DNA from: Leucothrix pacifica
Lineage (GTDB): Bacteria > Pseudomonadota > Gammaproteobacteria > Thiotrichales > Thiotrichaceae
Assembly: GCF_003172875.1 (NCBI RefSeq)
Contig: NZ_QGKM01000012.1
Location: forward strand, 1 to 44,363
DNA: 44,363 nucleotides
Reading direction: 5' to 3'
A program made the translations under genes and the position numbers. Under the pieces are notes generated by a model that was not told the DNA's origin, searched no databases, and was given only the letters and a program-made list of their open reading frames with translations. How positions within the stretch are numbered: position 1 is the first letter of the stretch; the number at the start of each line of letters is the position of its first letter. Below, piece by piece: positions 1 to 8,093 of the stretch.

Positions 1-61
1 GACGTGTTAAAGGGTGAACTGTCAGCTATTTTGGAAGGTGTTGGTGAAAAGTACTGCATAA

Positions 62-457
62 CTTTTAGGTAGGTACTTAGTTCGGGGCATGATATTGGCT
101 CACTCCTTTCCTGTTGCTATCAACACTGTCCCTGTTGCTATCAACACTGTCCCTGTTGCTTTCAATCAAGATATGCGAGCTCTAAAAGTTTCTAAGGATT
201 TTCTGCCTGAGTATTTACTGTTTTACCTGCAATACATAAAGGGAAAAATTCTTAGCAAGGTTACTACTACTACTCATGGTACTAAAAGATTAGCTAGTGA
301 CGAATTGTATAGCACACCAGTCCCTAAACCGTCTCTAGGAACACAGAAAAAATTTGTTGAATTGATTAATTCACATCGTAAGATCAAAGATGAGTTTATA
401 GCTTCTGTGGCCGCTTCAAGACTGCTTAAACAATCTCTAATCAATCAGGTGTTCTAA
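62..457 (+). pseudogene. hsdS: Type I restriction specificity subunit HsdS, C-terminal part, probably frameshifted
   Basis: HsdS recognises the DNA target of a type I restriction-modification enzyme. The visible reading frame gives the end of a target-recognition domain (GMILAHSFPVA, then FNQDMRAL, the FNQD motif typical of S subunits), followed by a conserved helical region ending LLKQSLINQVF. This frame is closed upstream by TAA at 59-61, so the first ATG is at 89, yet the similarity seems to run back of that ATG (LLGRYLVRGM). A different frame is open from the window edge to TAG at 70-72. I infer a frameshift near 60-72, though it could be a sequencing indel. A 21-bp tandem repeat lies inside the gene. 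It ends 1 bp before hsdR; hsdM must be outside the window. A full S subunit has about 400 residues, so most of the gene is not visible. Confidence 0.6.
110..165 (+). repeat. 21-bp tandem repeat inside hsdS
   Basis: Two exact 21-bp units (110-130 and 131-151, starting CCTGTTGCTATCAAC) are followed by a partial third (152-165, one mismatch). Each unit encodes PVAINTV. The unit length is a multiple of three, so copy-number change would insert or remove seven residues without breaking the frame. Related S subunits, as I recall the family, have one such stretch before FNQD, so one copy is probably an extra duplication. Confidence 0.85.
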
Positions 458-458
458 C

Positions 459-3428
459 ATGGCTTTCACTGAACTAAACGCCGTTGAGCATTACATCATC
501 CACCAACTAACGGGTGTAAACCTCAACGACACTACAGTCAGTGAAAGCGAGTTACTTCCCTACAGCGGACAGTGGCAATTCCAAACCGCCGACCAACTCG
601 GTCGCGGTATTAATGAAGTGCTGGTTGAGTCACATGTAAAGCAAGCACTGGTTCGCCTAAACCCAGAAATCGCGGCCAATCCTGACTTGGCAGATGAGGT
701 GATTTACAAGCTCCGTGCGATTCTTATTTCAGTCAATCAGATTGGTTTAGTCAAAGCCAACGAAGAGTTTTTCAAGTGGTTAACGGGTGAAAAGACCATG
801 CCATTTGGCGAGAACAACCGCCATGTGCCGGTGTGTTTATTGGACTTCGATAACTTCACTAATAACCAATATGTGGTGACTCAGCAGTTCCGCATTCATC
901 ACCGCGAAACCAAAATCCCAGATGTGGTGTTGCTCATTAACGGTATTCCCGTGGTTGTGGGAGAAGCAAAAACACCGATACGCCCCTCGGTGAGTTGGTT
1001 AGATGGCGCGCATGAGATACACGATATTTACGAAAACGCAGTGCCGCAGTTGTTTGTACCGAATATTTTATCGTTCGCGACTGAAGGCAAAGAGCTGTTT
1101 TACGGTGCGGTACGTTGCCCACTCGAATTTTGGGCGCCGTGGCGTTTAGAAAATGACGAAGAGCAGATAGCAAAAAGCCTTGGTTTAGGGGAGGTTGGGA
1201 AAGAGTTAAACGACTTGCTAAAACCGTCGCGCTTGTTGGATATTATGCGTAACTTCTCCTTGTTTACGACCAGTAAGAAAAAGCAGCGTATTAAGATTAT
1301 TCCGCGTTTTCAGCAGTACGAAGGCGCGAATAAGATTGTTGACCGTGTCACTGAGGGCAAGGTTAAAAAAGGGCTTATCTGGCACTTTCAGGGTTCAGGT
1401 AAGTCTTTATTGATGGTGTTTGCCGCACAAAAGCTACGCCGCGCACCAGCGCTGAAAAGTCCAACCGTCATTGTCTTGGTGGATAGAACCGACCTTGATA
1501 CGCAAATTAGCGGCACCTTTAACGCGGCCGATATTGCTAATGTTGAAACCACCGACAGCATGAGAGACCTCCACACTTTGTTGGAGCGTGACACCCGTAA
1601 AATTATTATCTCGACCATTCACAAATTCCGTGATGCGCCGCCGGATATGAATACGCGGGAAAACATTATCGTCATGGTGGATGAGGCACACCGAACCCAA
1701 GAAGGTGATTTAGGACGACAAATGCGCGCAGCCTTACCGAATGCATTTTTGTTTGGACTCACAGGTACGCCAGTGAATAAAGCGGACAAAAATACTTTCT
1801 GGGCCTTTGGTGGTGAAGATGACCCTGGCGGGTATATGTCGCGTTACACCTTTCAGGATTCGATACGCGATGAAGCGACACTACGCTTGCACTTTGAACC
1901 ACGCTTGATTGATGTGCATGTGGATAAAGAGGCCTTGGATAAAGCGTTTGCTGAGTTTAAAGCCTCAGCCGCATTGACCGATGAAGAAGCGGATGCGCTT
2001 AACCAAAAATCTGCAAAAATGGCGGCATTTCTCAAGTCTCCAGAGCGTATAGAGAAGATTGTTAAAGACATTGCATCGCACTTTAACGAGAAGGTCGCGC
2101 CGCATGGCTTTAAGGGCATGATTGTCACGCCAGACCGTTATGCCTGTGTGCAGTATAAAGAGGAGTTAGATAAGTATTTCCCCGAGGATGCGAGTCGTGT
2201 GGTTATCTCAACCACAGCGAATGATGCGCCTGAGTTTAAGCAGAAGTGGGCGGTTGATAAAACGCAGCAAGAAGCAATTGTTGATGAGTTTAACGATAAG
2301 GACTCTGCGCTTAAATTTATTATCGTGACGGCGAAATTGCTAACGGGCTTTGATGCACCGATTTTGCAGACCTTGTATTTAGATAAGTCCTTAAAAGATC
2401 ATACTTTGCTGCAAGCAATTTGTCGTACTAACCGACTGTATCCCAATAAGAACTTCGGTCGCATCGTGGATTACTTTGGTATTTTTGATGATGCGGCGAA
2501 GGCGTTGGAGTTTGACGAGGAAAGCGTCAAGCAGGTAGTGACCAATCTATCTGAGCTACGTGATAAATTACCTCAAGCGATGCTAGATGCTCTATCTCAC
2601 TTCGCAGGTGTCGATAGAACGCTGGAAGGCTTTGAAGGTTTAGAAGCGGCGCAGAATGCGATTAAGGGTGATGATAAGAAAGATGCGTTTGCTGCTGACT
2701 TTAAGTATTTGTCTAAGCTGTGGGAGTCTTTATCGCCTGATCGTATTTTGGATGAATACACGCAGGATTATCGGTGGTTAGCGCAAGTCTTTGAGTCGGT
2801 AAAACCAGCTTCGGATAATATCGGTAAGCTGCTTTGGATGACACTGGGTGCTCAGACGACGCAGTTGATTCATGAAAATGTGCATGTGGGTGAGGTGCAT
2901 ACTTTAGATGAGTTTGTACTAGATGCGGATGTGATTGAGGAGATCGCAAGTAACCCAAACTCTAAGCAAGCTAAGCAGCTTGAAAAAGTGTTGCTAGAAC
3001 GCTTTAAGAAACATACGGGTGATCCTAAGTTTAAGTCTTTGAGTGAGCGCCTAGAGGAGCTACGAAATAAAGCGGAGTTGGGCCTGATCGCGTCAATCGA
3101 CTTTGTTAAAGAGCTTTGTAAAATTGCTAAAGAAACGGTACAAGCAGAAAAAGCACTCGCAGCTGAACTTCAGGAGAAAACGCCAAAATCTGCACTGACC
3201 GATTTGTTTTTAGAGATGAAGACGGATCAAACACCAGTGGTTGTGGAGCGCATAGTGACGGATATTGATGCGATTGTTCGGGTGGTGCGCTTTCCGGGTT
3301 GGCAGAACTCGACAGCGGGTGAGCGCGAGGTGCAGAAGTCACTGCGTAAGGCGCTGTTGAAGTATAAGCTGCACAAGGATCAGGTGTTGTTTGATCGGGC
3401 TTATGGGTATATCAGGGAGTATTATTAA
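459..3428 (+). CDS. hsdR: Type I restriction enzyme subunit R (HsdR), ATP-dependent translocase/nuclease
   Basis: The motor and nuclease subunit of a type I restriction-modification complex. It pumps DNA using ATP and cuts unmethylated DNA far from the recognition site. The 989 residues match the usual family length. An N-terminal PD-(D/E)xK nuclease is visible (D155, then E169-A-K171 in GEAKT). The SF2 helicase core follows: Walker A QGSGKS (K315), DEAH box at 408-411, LTGTP motif III, and the late motifs LLTGFDAP and QAICRTNR. A helical C-terminal domain for complex assembly completes it. The ATG at 459 lies 1 bp after the hsdS stop, so the genes are co-transcribed and probably coupled. The subunit looks intact although its S partner seems damaged, in which case restriction would be off unless another S subunit serves it. 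Its last 4 bp overlap the end of the convergent gene. Confidence 0.96.
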   Translation: MAFTELNAVEHYIIHQLTGVNLNDTTVSESELLPYSGQWQFQTADQLGRGINEVLVESHVKQALVRLNPEIAANPDLADEVIYKLRAILISVNQIGLVKANEEFFKWLTGEKTMPFGENNRHVPVCLLDFDNFTNNQYVVTQQFRIHHRETKIPDVVLLINGIPVVVGEAKTPIRPSVSWLDGAHEIHDIYENAVPQLFVPNILSFATEGKELFYGAVRCPLEFWAPWRLENDEEQIAKSLGLGEVGKELNDLLKPSRLLDIMRNFSLFTTSKKKQRIKIIPRFQQYEGANKIVDRVTEGKVKKGLIWHFQGSGKSLLMVFAAQKLRRAPALKSPTVIVLVDRTDLDTQISGTFNAADIANVETTDSMRDLHTLLERDTRKIIISTIHKFRDAPPDMNTRENIIVMVDEAHRTQEGDLGRQMRAALPNAFLFGLTGTPVNKADKNTFWAFGGEDDPGGYMSRYTFQDSIRDEATLRLHFEPRLIDVHVDKEALDKAFAEFKASAALTDEEADALNQKSAKMAAFLKSPERIEKIVKDIASHFNEKVAPHGFKGMIVTPDRYACVQYKEELDKYFPEDASRVVISTTANDAPEFKQKWAVDKTQQEAIVDEFNDKDSALKFIIVTAKLLTGFDAPILQTLYLDKSLKDHTLLQAICRTNRLYPNKNFGRIVDYFGIFDDAAKALEFDEESVKQVVTNLSELRDKLPQAMLDALSHFAGVDRTLEGFEGLEAAQNAIKGDDKKDAFAADFKYLSKLWESLSPDRILDEYTQDYRWLAQVFESVKPASDNIGKLLWMTLGAQTTQLIHENVHVGEVHTLDEFVLDADVIEEIASNPNSKQAKQLEKVLLERFKKHTGDPKFKSLSERLEELRNKAELGLIASIDFVKELCKIAKETVQAEKALAAELQEKTPKSALTDLFLEMKTDQTPVVVERIVTDIDAIVRVVRFPGWQNSTAGEREVQKSLRKALLKYKLHKDQVLFDRAYGYIREYY

Positions 3429-4552
3429 GTAATTGCGCCATCATTCTTGAGAGTATCAATATCATCTGGCTGATAGCCCAATTCCCGTAAAATATTCTGT
3501 CCATCCGCTCCTGGCGCTTTAGGACTCTTCGGTGTGACGGTTGCCGTACGACCAAACCTAGGCGCTGGCGCTGCCTGCAACACGCCACCCACCCGAATAA
3601 AATTCCCACGCTCAGCATTATGTGGATGCGTCTCCACTTCATCAAAATCAAGCACCGGGGCAACGCAGGCATCAGTACTGTCAAAAATCTGCATCCACTG
3701 TTCGCGTGTTTTAGTTTTAAATATCGTTTGATAAGTCTCTCGTTTATCCGGCCATTTTTCCTGCTGATATTGCGTGGCGATCTCTGCTTCATCCAATCCA
3801 CTTAATTTCACCAATTCAGTAAAAAAGTGTGGCTCCAGTGGCCCAACGGAAATAAATTTCTCATCAGCCGTTTCATAGCAGCGATAAAACGGCGCAGCAC
3901 CATCCAATAAATTACTCTCTCGCTGAGTCGTCCATGACTGCTGGGCGAACCAACTATGGATCAATCCCATCATGGCAGGAACGCCATCGACCATAGCGGC
4001 ATCAACTACCTGACCTTTGCTGGATTGACTGCGTTCAAACACTGCGGACAGCACGCCGAACAACAAAAACATAGTCCCACCGCCATAGTCTGCTACTAAA
4101 TTTAAAGGTGGGATCGGGGCTTGTTTATCTTTACCAATGGCATTGAGCGCGCCAGTGATTGAGAGGTAGTTAATGTCATGGCCAGCTGTTTGTGCCAGTG
4201 GACCAGTTTGCCCCCAGCCCGTCATTCGACCGTAAATAAGTCCCTGATTTTGCTTGTGAAGTATCTCAGGGCTAAGACCAAGCTTTTCCATTACTCCAGG
4301 TCGGAAACCTTCAATGAGGATGTCTGCGGTAGCGATGAGCTGTTTGGCAATTTTTAGGCCTTGGGCAGACTTTAGATTCAGGGCAATGGATCGTTTATTG
4401 CGCCGATTAATATCTGTAGGGTCGGCAGCGGCACTGTTACGATCAATCACTATGACCTCGGCGCCCAAGTCTGCCAGTAGTTGCCCTGCCAGTGGGCATG
4501 GGCCGAGACCTGTCATTTCTATCACTTTTAGATTTTTCAGTGGTCCGCTCAT
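3425..4552 (-). CDS. CaiB/BaiF family protein, alpha-methylacyl-CoA racemase-like
   Basis: A family III CoA-transferase fold protein of 375 residues. It most resembles alpha-methylacyl-CoA racemase (AMACR/MCR), which epimerises 2-methyl-branched acyl-CoAs for beta-oxidation. The N-terminus has the family signature (LKVIEMTGLGPCP, ADLGAEVIVID), then NRRNKRSIALNLKS and EGFRPGVMEKLGL. H125 in AGHDINYL and D155 in VADYGGG sit where the catalytic His126 and Asp156 lie in mycobacterial MCR, which favours racemase over a true CoA-transferase. The ATG is at 4552. No racemase partner gene is adjacent; it is convergent with hsdR, overlapping it by 4 bp at the stop codons. The family assignment is firm and the substrate is inferred. 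Confidence 0.9.
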   Translation of the reverse strand: MSGPLKNLKVIEMTGLGPCPLAGQLLADLGAEVIVIDRNSAAADPTDINRRNKRSIALNLKSAQGLKIAKQLIATADILIEGFRPGVMEKLGLSPEILHKQNQGLIYGRMTGWGQTGPLAQTAGHDINYLSITGALNAIGKDKQAPIPPLNLVADYGGGTMFLLFGVLSAVFERSQSSKGQVVDAAMVDGVPAMMGLIHSWFAQQSWTTQRESNLLDGAAPFYRCYETADEKFISVGPLEPHFFTELVKLSGLDEAEIATQYQQEKWPDKRETYQTIFKTKTREQWMQIFDSTDACVAPVLDFDEVETHPHNAERGNFIRVGGVLQAAPAPRFGRTATVTPKSPKAPGADGQNILRELGYQPDDIDTLKNDGAIT

Positions 4553-4702
4553 AAAGTTCTCGTTTGCTGATGCTCAAAATCGATAAAACAGTGATTTTCA
4601 CGTATGAAGTGGCATTATTGTATGATTTGTAAGAAGATCTTAATTCAAAGTTTGATATAATCAATATTCACGAATGGAATCAAGGATTCAGGGTTGTTTA
4701 CA

Positions 4703-5191
4703 ATGACCGAAGATAAGCCAAGAAAAACGCTCACACTAAAAAGAAAACCAAAGGCTAAGGCCGCTGAAGCGAGTCATTCCGAAGAGATTAATGATGACGT
4801 GACAGAGTCAGTCAGAGGTCGCAAGCGCGTGATAAAAATGCAGTCTGCGGCACAGAAAAAGGCGATTAAAGACAGTAAATTATCTCCGTCTGAGCGTCAG
4901 TCACGTGAGCTCAAGCGTTTGCTTGCTGAGACATTTTCAGTATGGCGTCGCCGCCGACCATTGGCGCGTGGTATTGATGAGCAGATTGCTGCCTTTATAG
5001 AAACCCAGGGCGTTGAGATTAGTAAGCGCGCGGTAAAAAAACTACTGCACCGTCATACACATCACAAAAGTTACTTACAGAATGTAGCGCGTGGTGGTGT
5101 GCGTTTTAAGTTGGATGGCACTGAAGACGGTGAGATTCTGCCGGAAGAGCGTGATCATGCCAGACGCGCCATGGAATCACTGGAGTCTTGA
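4703..5191 (+). CDS. ProQ/FinO family RNA chaperone
   Basis: A small basic protein (162 residues) with a ProQ/FinO domain that binds structured RNA such as terminator stems of sRNAs and mRNA 3' ends. The first 60 residues are lysine/arginine-rich and probably disordered (TLKRKPKAKA, RGRKRVIKMQ). The domain follows at about 62-145: RELKRLLAETF, then WRRRRPLARGI, and HTHHKSYLQNV with the basic patch expected for RNA binding. I place the start at ATG 4703, preceded by a weak CAGGG, rather than at the TTG three codons earlier. It lacks the C-terminal Tudor-like domain of E. coli ProQ and is closer to the minimal FinO-domain proteins. The next gene starts inside its stop codon, so the two are translationally linked. 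Given the possible sRNA cluster near 15 kb, it is a natural candidate partner (inference). Confidence 0.88.
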   Translation: MTEDKPRKTLTLKRKPKAKAAEASHSEEINDDVTESVRGRKRVIKMQSAAQKKAIKDSKLSPSERQSRELKRLLAETFSVWRRRRPLARGIDEQIAAFIETQGVEISKRAVKKLLHRHTHHKSYLQNVARGGVRFKLDGTEDGEILPEERDHARRAMESLES

Positions 5192-5706
5192 GTACCAAAA
5201 CCGCTGAACAGTGGATCGAAGCGCTGAAGTTAGTGCCATTGCCAGAAGAGGGTGGTTGGTATAATGAGGTGTACCGGTCCGATGAAACTATCAAGCGAGC
5301 GGCACTGCCTGCAAGATTCGCTGGCGAACGATGCTTCGCAACTTCAATTTATTATTTGCTAAAAAGTGATGAGTTCTCGGCATTTCATCGCATTCAACAG
5401 GAAGAGATCTGGCACTTTTATGAAGGTAGCCCACTGATCGTTCATGAAATTGATTTGGCGGGAAATTACACGGCACACCGTTTGGGAAGAGATTTTGATG
5501 CTGGGGAGCGTTTCCAGCTGACCATTCCACGTGGCCACTTGTTTGCTTCCAATGTTATTGAGTCCGCAAGGGATTCATTTTCTCTGGTTGCTTGTTCGGT
5601 TTCACCGGGCTTTGAGTTTGTAGATTTTGATGCACCAAAACGTGAGGTGCTGCTGCAGTCTTATCCGCAACATGCTGAAGTGATTCACTCCCTCACGCGC
5701 GAATAA
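5188..5706 (+). CDS. Cupin_5 (DUF985) family protein
   Basis: A 172-residue single-domain cupin of the DUF985/Cupin_5 family. These are small beta-barrel proteins whose in vivo function is not settled; some relatives resemble sugar epimerases. The family pattern is visible: LVPLPEEGGWYNEVYRSDE near the N-terminus, SIYYLLKSDEFSAFHRI, EEIWHFYEGSPL with the metal-type histidine, and the RGHLFASNV strand, ending SPGFEFVDF. The start is a TTG at 5188 whose last two bases are the TG of the upstream TGA, a 4-bp overlap. No in-frame ATG exists near it, so a rare start with coupling to the ProQ-like gene is the only good option. An imperfect inverted repeat follows the stop. Confidence 0.87.
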   Translation: MSTKTAEQWIEALKLVPLPEEGGWYNEVYRSDETIKRAALPARFAGERCFATSIYYLLKSDEFSAFHRIQQEEIWHFYEGSPLIVHEIDLAGNYTAHRLGRDFDAGERFQLTIPRGHLFASNVIESARDSFSLVACSVSPGFEFVDFDAPKREVLLQSYPQHAEVIHSLTRE

Positions 5707-5708
5707 AG

Positions 5709-5764
5709 ACCAGCTCATTTTGCCGATAACATCGGGTGAATAACCACCGACAAAATGCGCTGGT
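5709..5764. other. Imperfect 17-bp inverted repeat between convergent genes
   Basis: The arms at 5709-5725 (ACCAGCTCATTTTGCCG) and 5748-5764 match at 15 of 17 positions as inverted repeats, with a 22-nt loop. The element lies just after the cupin stop and before the end of the DUF3149-like gene on the other strand. It could act as a bidirectional terminator or an mRNA 3'-end stabiliser, but neither side has a T run. Confidence 0.5.
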
Positions 5765-5790
5765 ACTACTGGTACACTGCCGTTTTGATG

Positions 5791-5940
5791 TTAGTGAGCG
5801 TGTTTGCTCTGGTCTTGTAATGGAACAGCAGGCTTAGCTGAAAGCGTATACATCTTGTAGATGAACCATCCCATACCACCAAAAATAGCGGCCAATGTGA
5901 CAATGCTAAGAATTCCGGTTTGACTGAATAAAAAGTCCAT
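5791..5940 (-). CDS. DUF3149-like small integral membrane protein (49 aa)
   Basis: A short gene easily missed because of its length. The product begins MDFLFSQTGILSIVTLAAIF, has one transmembrane segment at about residues 9-29 (ending GGMGWFIYKMY), then a hydrophilic tail. The start MDFLFS followed by one helix and a short charged tail matches the DUF3149 family of predicted small membrane proteins, whose role is unknown. GGAG lies 8 nt before the ATG at 5940, a good ribosome binding site. It stands alone and is transcribed towards the cupin gene. A longer alternative ORF in another frame over the same bases has no family resemblance and is probably a shadow. Confidence 0.7.
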   Translation of the reverse strand: MDFLFSQTGILSIVTLAAIFGGMGWFIYKMYTLSAKPAVPLQDQSKHAH

Positions 5941-6029
5941 GAGTGTGACTCCATCGTTAATTAAGTGATGGAGTCAGCTTATCGTGAGCTGGGAATCGCT
6001 TCCTTGATACATATCAATTTTATAAAAAA

Positions 6030-6905
6030 TTATTGCTGCGATGCCTGTATCTGCTGTTTGATGGATAGGATGTACTGGCTGACTGAGGCTAGTTTTTCTG
6101 TATCTATTCCGGTGTGATAGCCTAGTTTGTGCAGTAGTTGCACCACTGCATCGGTTGAGACATTGCCTTTAGCGCCAGGTGCATAGGGGCAACCACCCAA
6201 CCCACCGACAGCTGAGTCAAAGGTTCGAATACCTAGATCTAAACTCGCCTGGATATTATCTAGCGCAAGGTTGCTGGTGTCATGGTAGTGACCGGCTAGT
6301 TGGTCTGCCGCAACACGGGTGAGGACTGCTTCCAGCATGCGTGTTATTTCATCGGGTTTTGCTCTGCCGATGGTGTCGCCGAGTGACACTTCATAGCAAC
6401 CTAGTGCTATTAAACGAGCGGTGGTACTGGCGACGCTGGCGGGATCGACTGCGCCGTCGTAAGGACACTCTACGATGCAAGACACATAGCCGCGAACGGG
6501 TATTCCGTCTTGTTTAGCCAGCTCCATAATCGGCTCAAAGCGTTGAATACTCTCTTCGATGCTACAGTTTATGTTGTGTTGGCTGAAGCCTTCTGAGGCA
6601 GAGGCAAAGATCGCGATTTCATCAGCGTTAGCTGCCTTGGCTCGCTCATAGCCTTTAAGGTTAGGGGTTAGTGCTGAGTAAGTGATCTTGCTATTGCGAT
6701 GAATGCCCGCCAGAACATCGGCTCCATCTGCCATTTGCGGTACCCATTTGGGAGATACAAAGCTGGCTGCTTCAATTTTTGTTAGGCCTGTTTCTGACAA
6801 GCGATTGATCAATTCGATTTTTTGAGCCGTCGGGATCATTACTTTTTCATTTTGCAAACCATCTCGTGGCCCCATCTCAAAAATGGTAACGTTTTTATCG
6901 CTCAT
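6030..6905 (-). CDS. mvaB: Hydroxymethylglutaryl-CoA lyase
   Basis: Cleaves HMG-CoA to acetoacetate and acetyl-CoA, the last step of leucine degradation. The 291-residue protein is a DRE-TIM-type barrel. It has FEMGPRDGLQNE (metal and substrate Arg/Asp) near the N-terminus, IEAASFVSP, GHYHDTSN with metal-ligand histidines, and the family signature around GGLGGCPYAPGAKGN with the catalytic cysteine. I choose ATG 6905 because GAGGAA sits just upstream; an ATG 14 codons earlier has no such site and adds residues the family lacks. Other leucine-degradation genes (liu cluster) are not adjacent, so the enzyme is encoded apart from its pathway. It is divergent from the ChaN-like gene. Confidence 0.95.
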   Translation of the reverse strand: MSDKNVTIFEMGPRDGLQNEKVMIPTAQKIELINRLSETGLTKIEAASFVSPKWVPQMADGADVLAGIHRNSKITYSALTPNLKGYERAKAANADEIAIFASASEGFSQHNINCSIEESIQRFEPIMELAKQDGIPVRGYVSCIVECPYDGAVDPASVASTTARLIALGCYEVSLGDTIGRAKPDEITRMLEAVLTRVAADQLAGHYHDTSNLALDNIQASLDLGIRTFDSAVGGLGGCPYAPGAKGNVSTDAVVQLLHKLGYHTGIDTEKLASVSQYILSIKQQIQASQQ

Positions 6906-7003
6906 GACTTCCTCATAAAATTTTGTTGTTGTGGCAGCGTGATGCATGCAAGAACATAGAGGGTTATAGTACTCTGAAATCTTGCGAAATTGGACCTTTC
7001 CTT

Positions 7004-8008
7004 ATGATGAAAGTACGGCTTTTATTAATCCTGAGTAGTGCCTTTATGACTGCTTGTACACTGATGCCTGCCACTAAAAAGAGCGCTACGCAGCCAATGA
7101 ATTCAGTAAGGCTTGCCACGTTGTATGATGTGGCGATTTACGAGAGTTCCTCAAAGAAGCGGGTTTCTCTGCAGCAAACAGCAAAAGCTTTACGTGATGC
7201 GGATGTTGTTTTTATTGGTGAATATCACGGTAACCATGCGTCTCACTGGTTGCAGGCTCAGTTACAGGCGGCACTACATACCTCGCAGCCAAAACAAATA
7301 CTGTCGCTTGAGCAATTTAGCACGGATAAGCAAGCTGAATTGAATCAGTATCTGAAGGGAGAGATTGGTGAGGTTGCATTGATAAAGACTGCCAGTGCCT
7401 GGCCGAATTACAAGGCGTCTTATCGTCCTCTGGTTGAGTTTGCCAAGCAACATAACTCTCCCGTGATTGCTGCGAATGCACCTGCTGACATTGTTCGCTG
7501 CATTGGCAGGCAAGGGGAGTCTTACCTAAGCAAGATTAAGCTGGAGCGTCGCCAGCAGTTAGCAAAGCAGGCTTTTTTAAATGATGTGGATTATCAGGCT
7601 GCGTTTCAAAAAGTAATGCATGCACCCTCAGGCGCGACCAGTAAAGCCCAGTCTGCCTTGAGTAATAGTTATTTAGCGCAGTTGAGTCGTGATAATACGA
7701 TGGCAGAATCCATTGTGAAGGCGCTAAAACAGAACCCGGATCATCAGCTTATTCATATGAATGGCGCTTTTCACAGCGATAATCATTTAGGTACGGTAGC
7801 CTTACTAAAGCAGCGTTTGCCGGATATAAAGATCAAGGTGATTAGCCCAGTGAGATTGAATGCAGATAAGTCCAAGAACATTCCCTATGATAAAGGTGAT
7901 TACGTCTACTTACTAAAACCACTGCCAGATCAATATGCCAATGATGCTGAACGCTCCGCTGCGTTTAAATCAATGTTTAGCCAGGCCAGACGTAAGGTCT
8001 GCGAATAG
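7004..8008 (+). CDS. ChaN-like lipoprotein (Tiki/DUF399 superfamily)
   Basis: A predicted lipoprotein of 334 residues. Two adjacent ATGs (7004, 7007) start a signal peptide (KVRLLLILSSAF) ending in a lipobox-like MTAC, so the mature protein would be lipid-anchored at the envelope. The domain is of the ChaN/DUF399 type: VVFIGEYHGNHASH near the N-terminus supplies the GxxH motif, LSLEQFS follows, and HMNGAFHSDNHLG near the C-terminus is characteristic. ChaN of Campylobacter binds haem; the wider Tiki superfamily includes metal-dependent proteases. Haem binding here is inferred only. No tonB or haem-uptake gene is adjacent. The first 27 codons of the longer ORF are not signal-like and are rejected. 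Confidence 0.85.
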   Translation: MMKVRLLLILSSAFMTACTLMPATKKSATQPMNSVRLATLYDVAIYESSSKKRVSLQQTAKALRDADVVFIGEYHGNHASHWLQAQLQAALHTSQPKQILSLEQFSTDKQAELNQYLKGEIGEVALIKTASAWPNYKASYRPLVEFAKQHNSPVIAANAPADIVRCIGRQGESYLSKIKLERRQQLAKQAFLNDVDYQAAFQKVMHAPSGATSKAQSALSNSYLAQLSRDNTMAESIVKALKQNPDHQLIHMNGAFHSDNHLGTVALLKQRLPDIKIKVISPVRLNADKSKNIPYDKGDYVYLLKPLPDQYANDAERSAAFKSMFSQARRKVCE

Positions 8009-8093
8009 TCTACGGTTAGCTATGGATTCTTGAAATAGCGCGCTTTTGTCGCCATAGTCACTGCACACACACAATCACACACTAGGAATAAGA

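Noticed and set aside
110-165. CRISPR-like repeats
   Set aside because: The 21-bp units are directly adjacent with no spacers and lie in a coding frame. No CRISPR array was seen anywhere in the window.
5766-5954. A 62-residue minus-strand reading frame
   Set aside because: It overlaps the DUF3149-like gene in another frame, lacks family resemblance and has a poorer start context.
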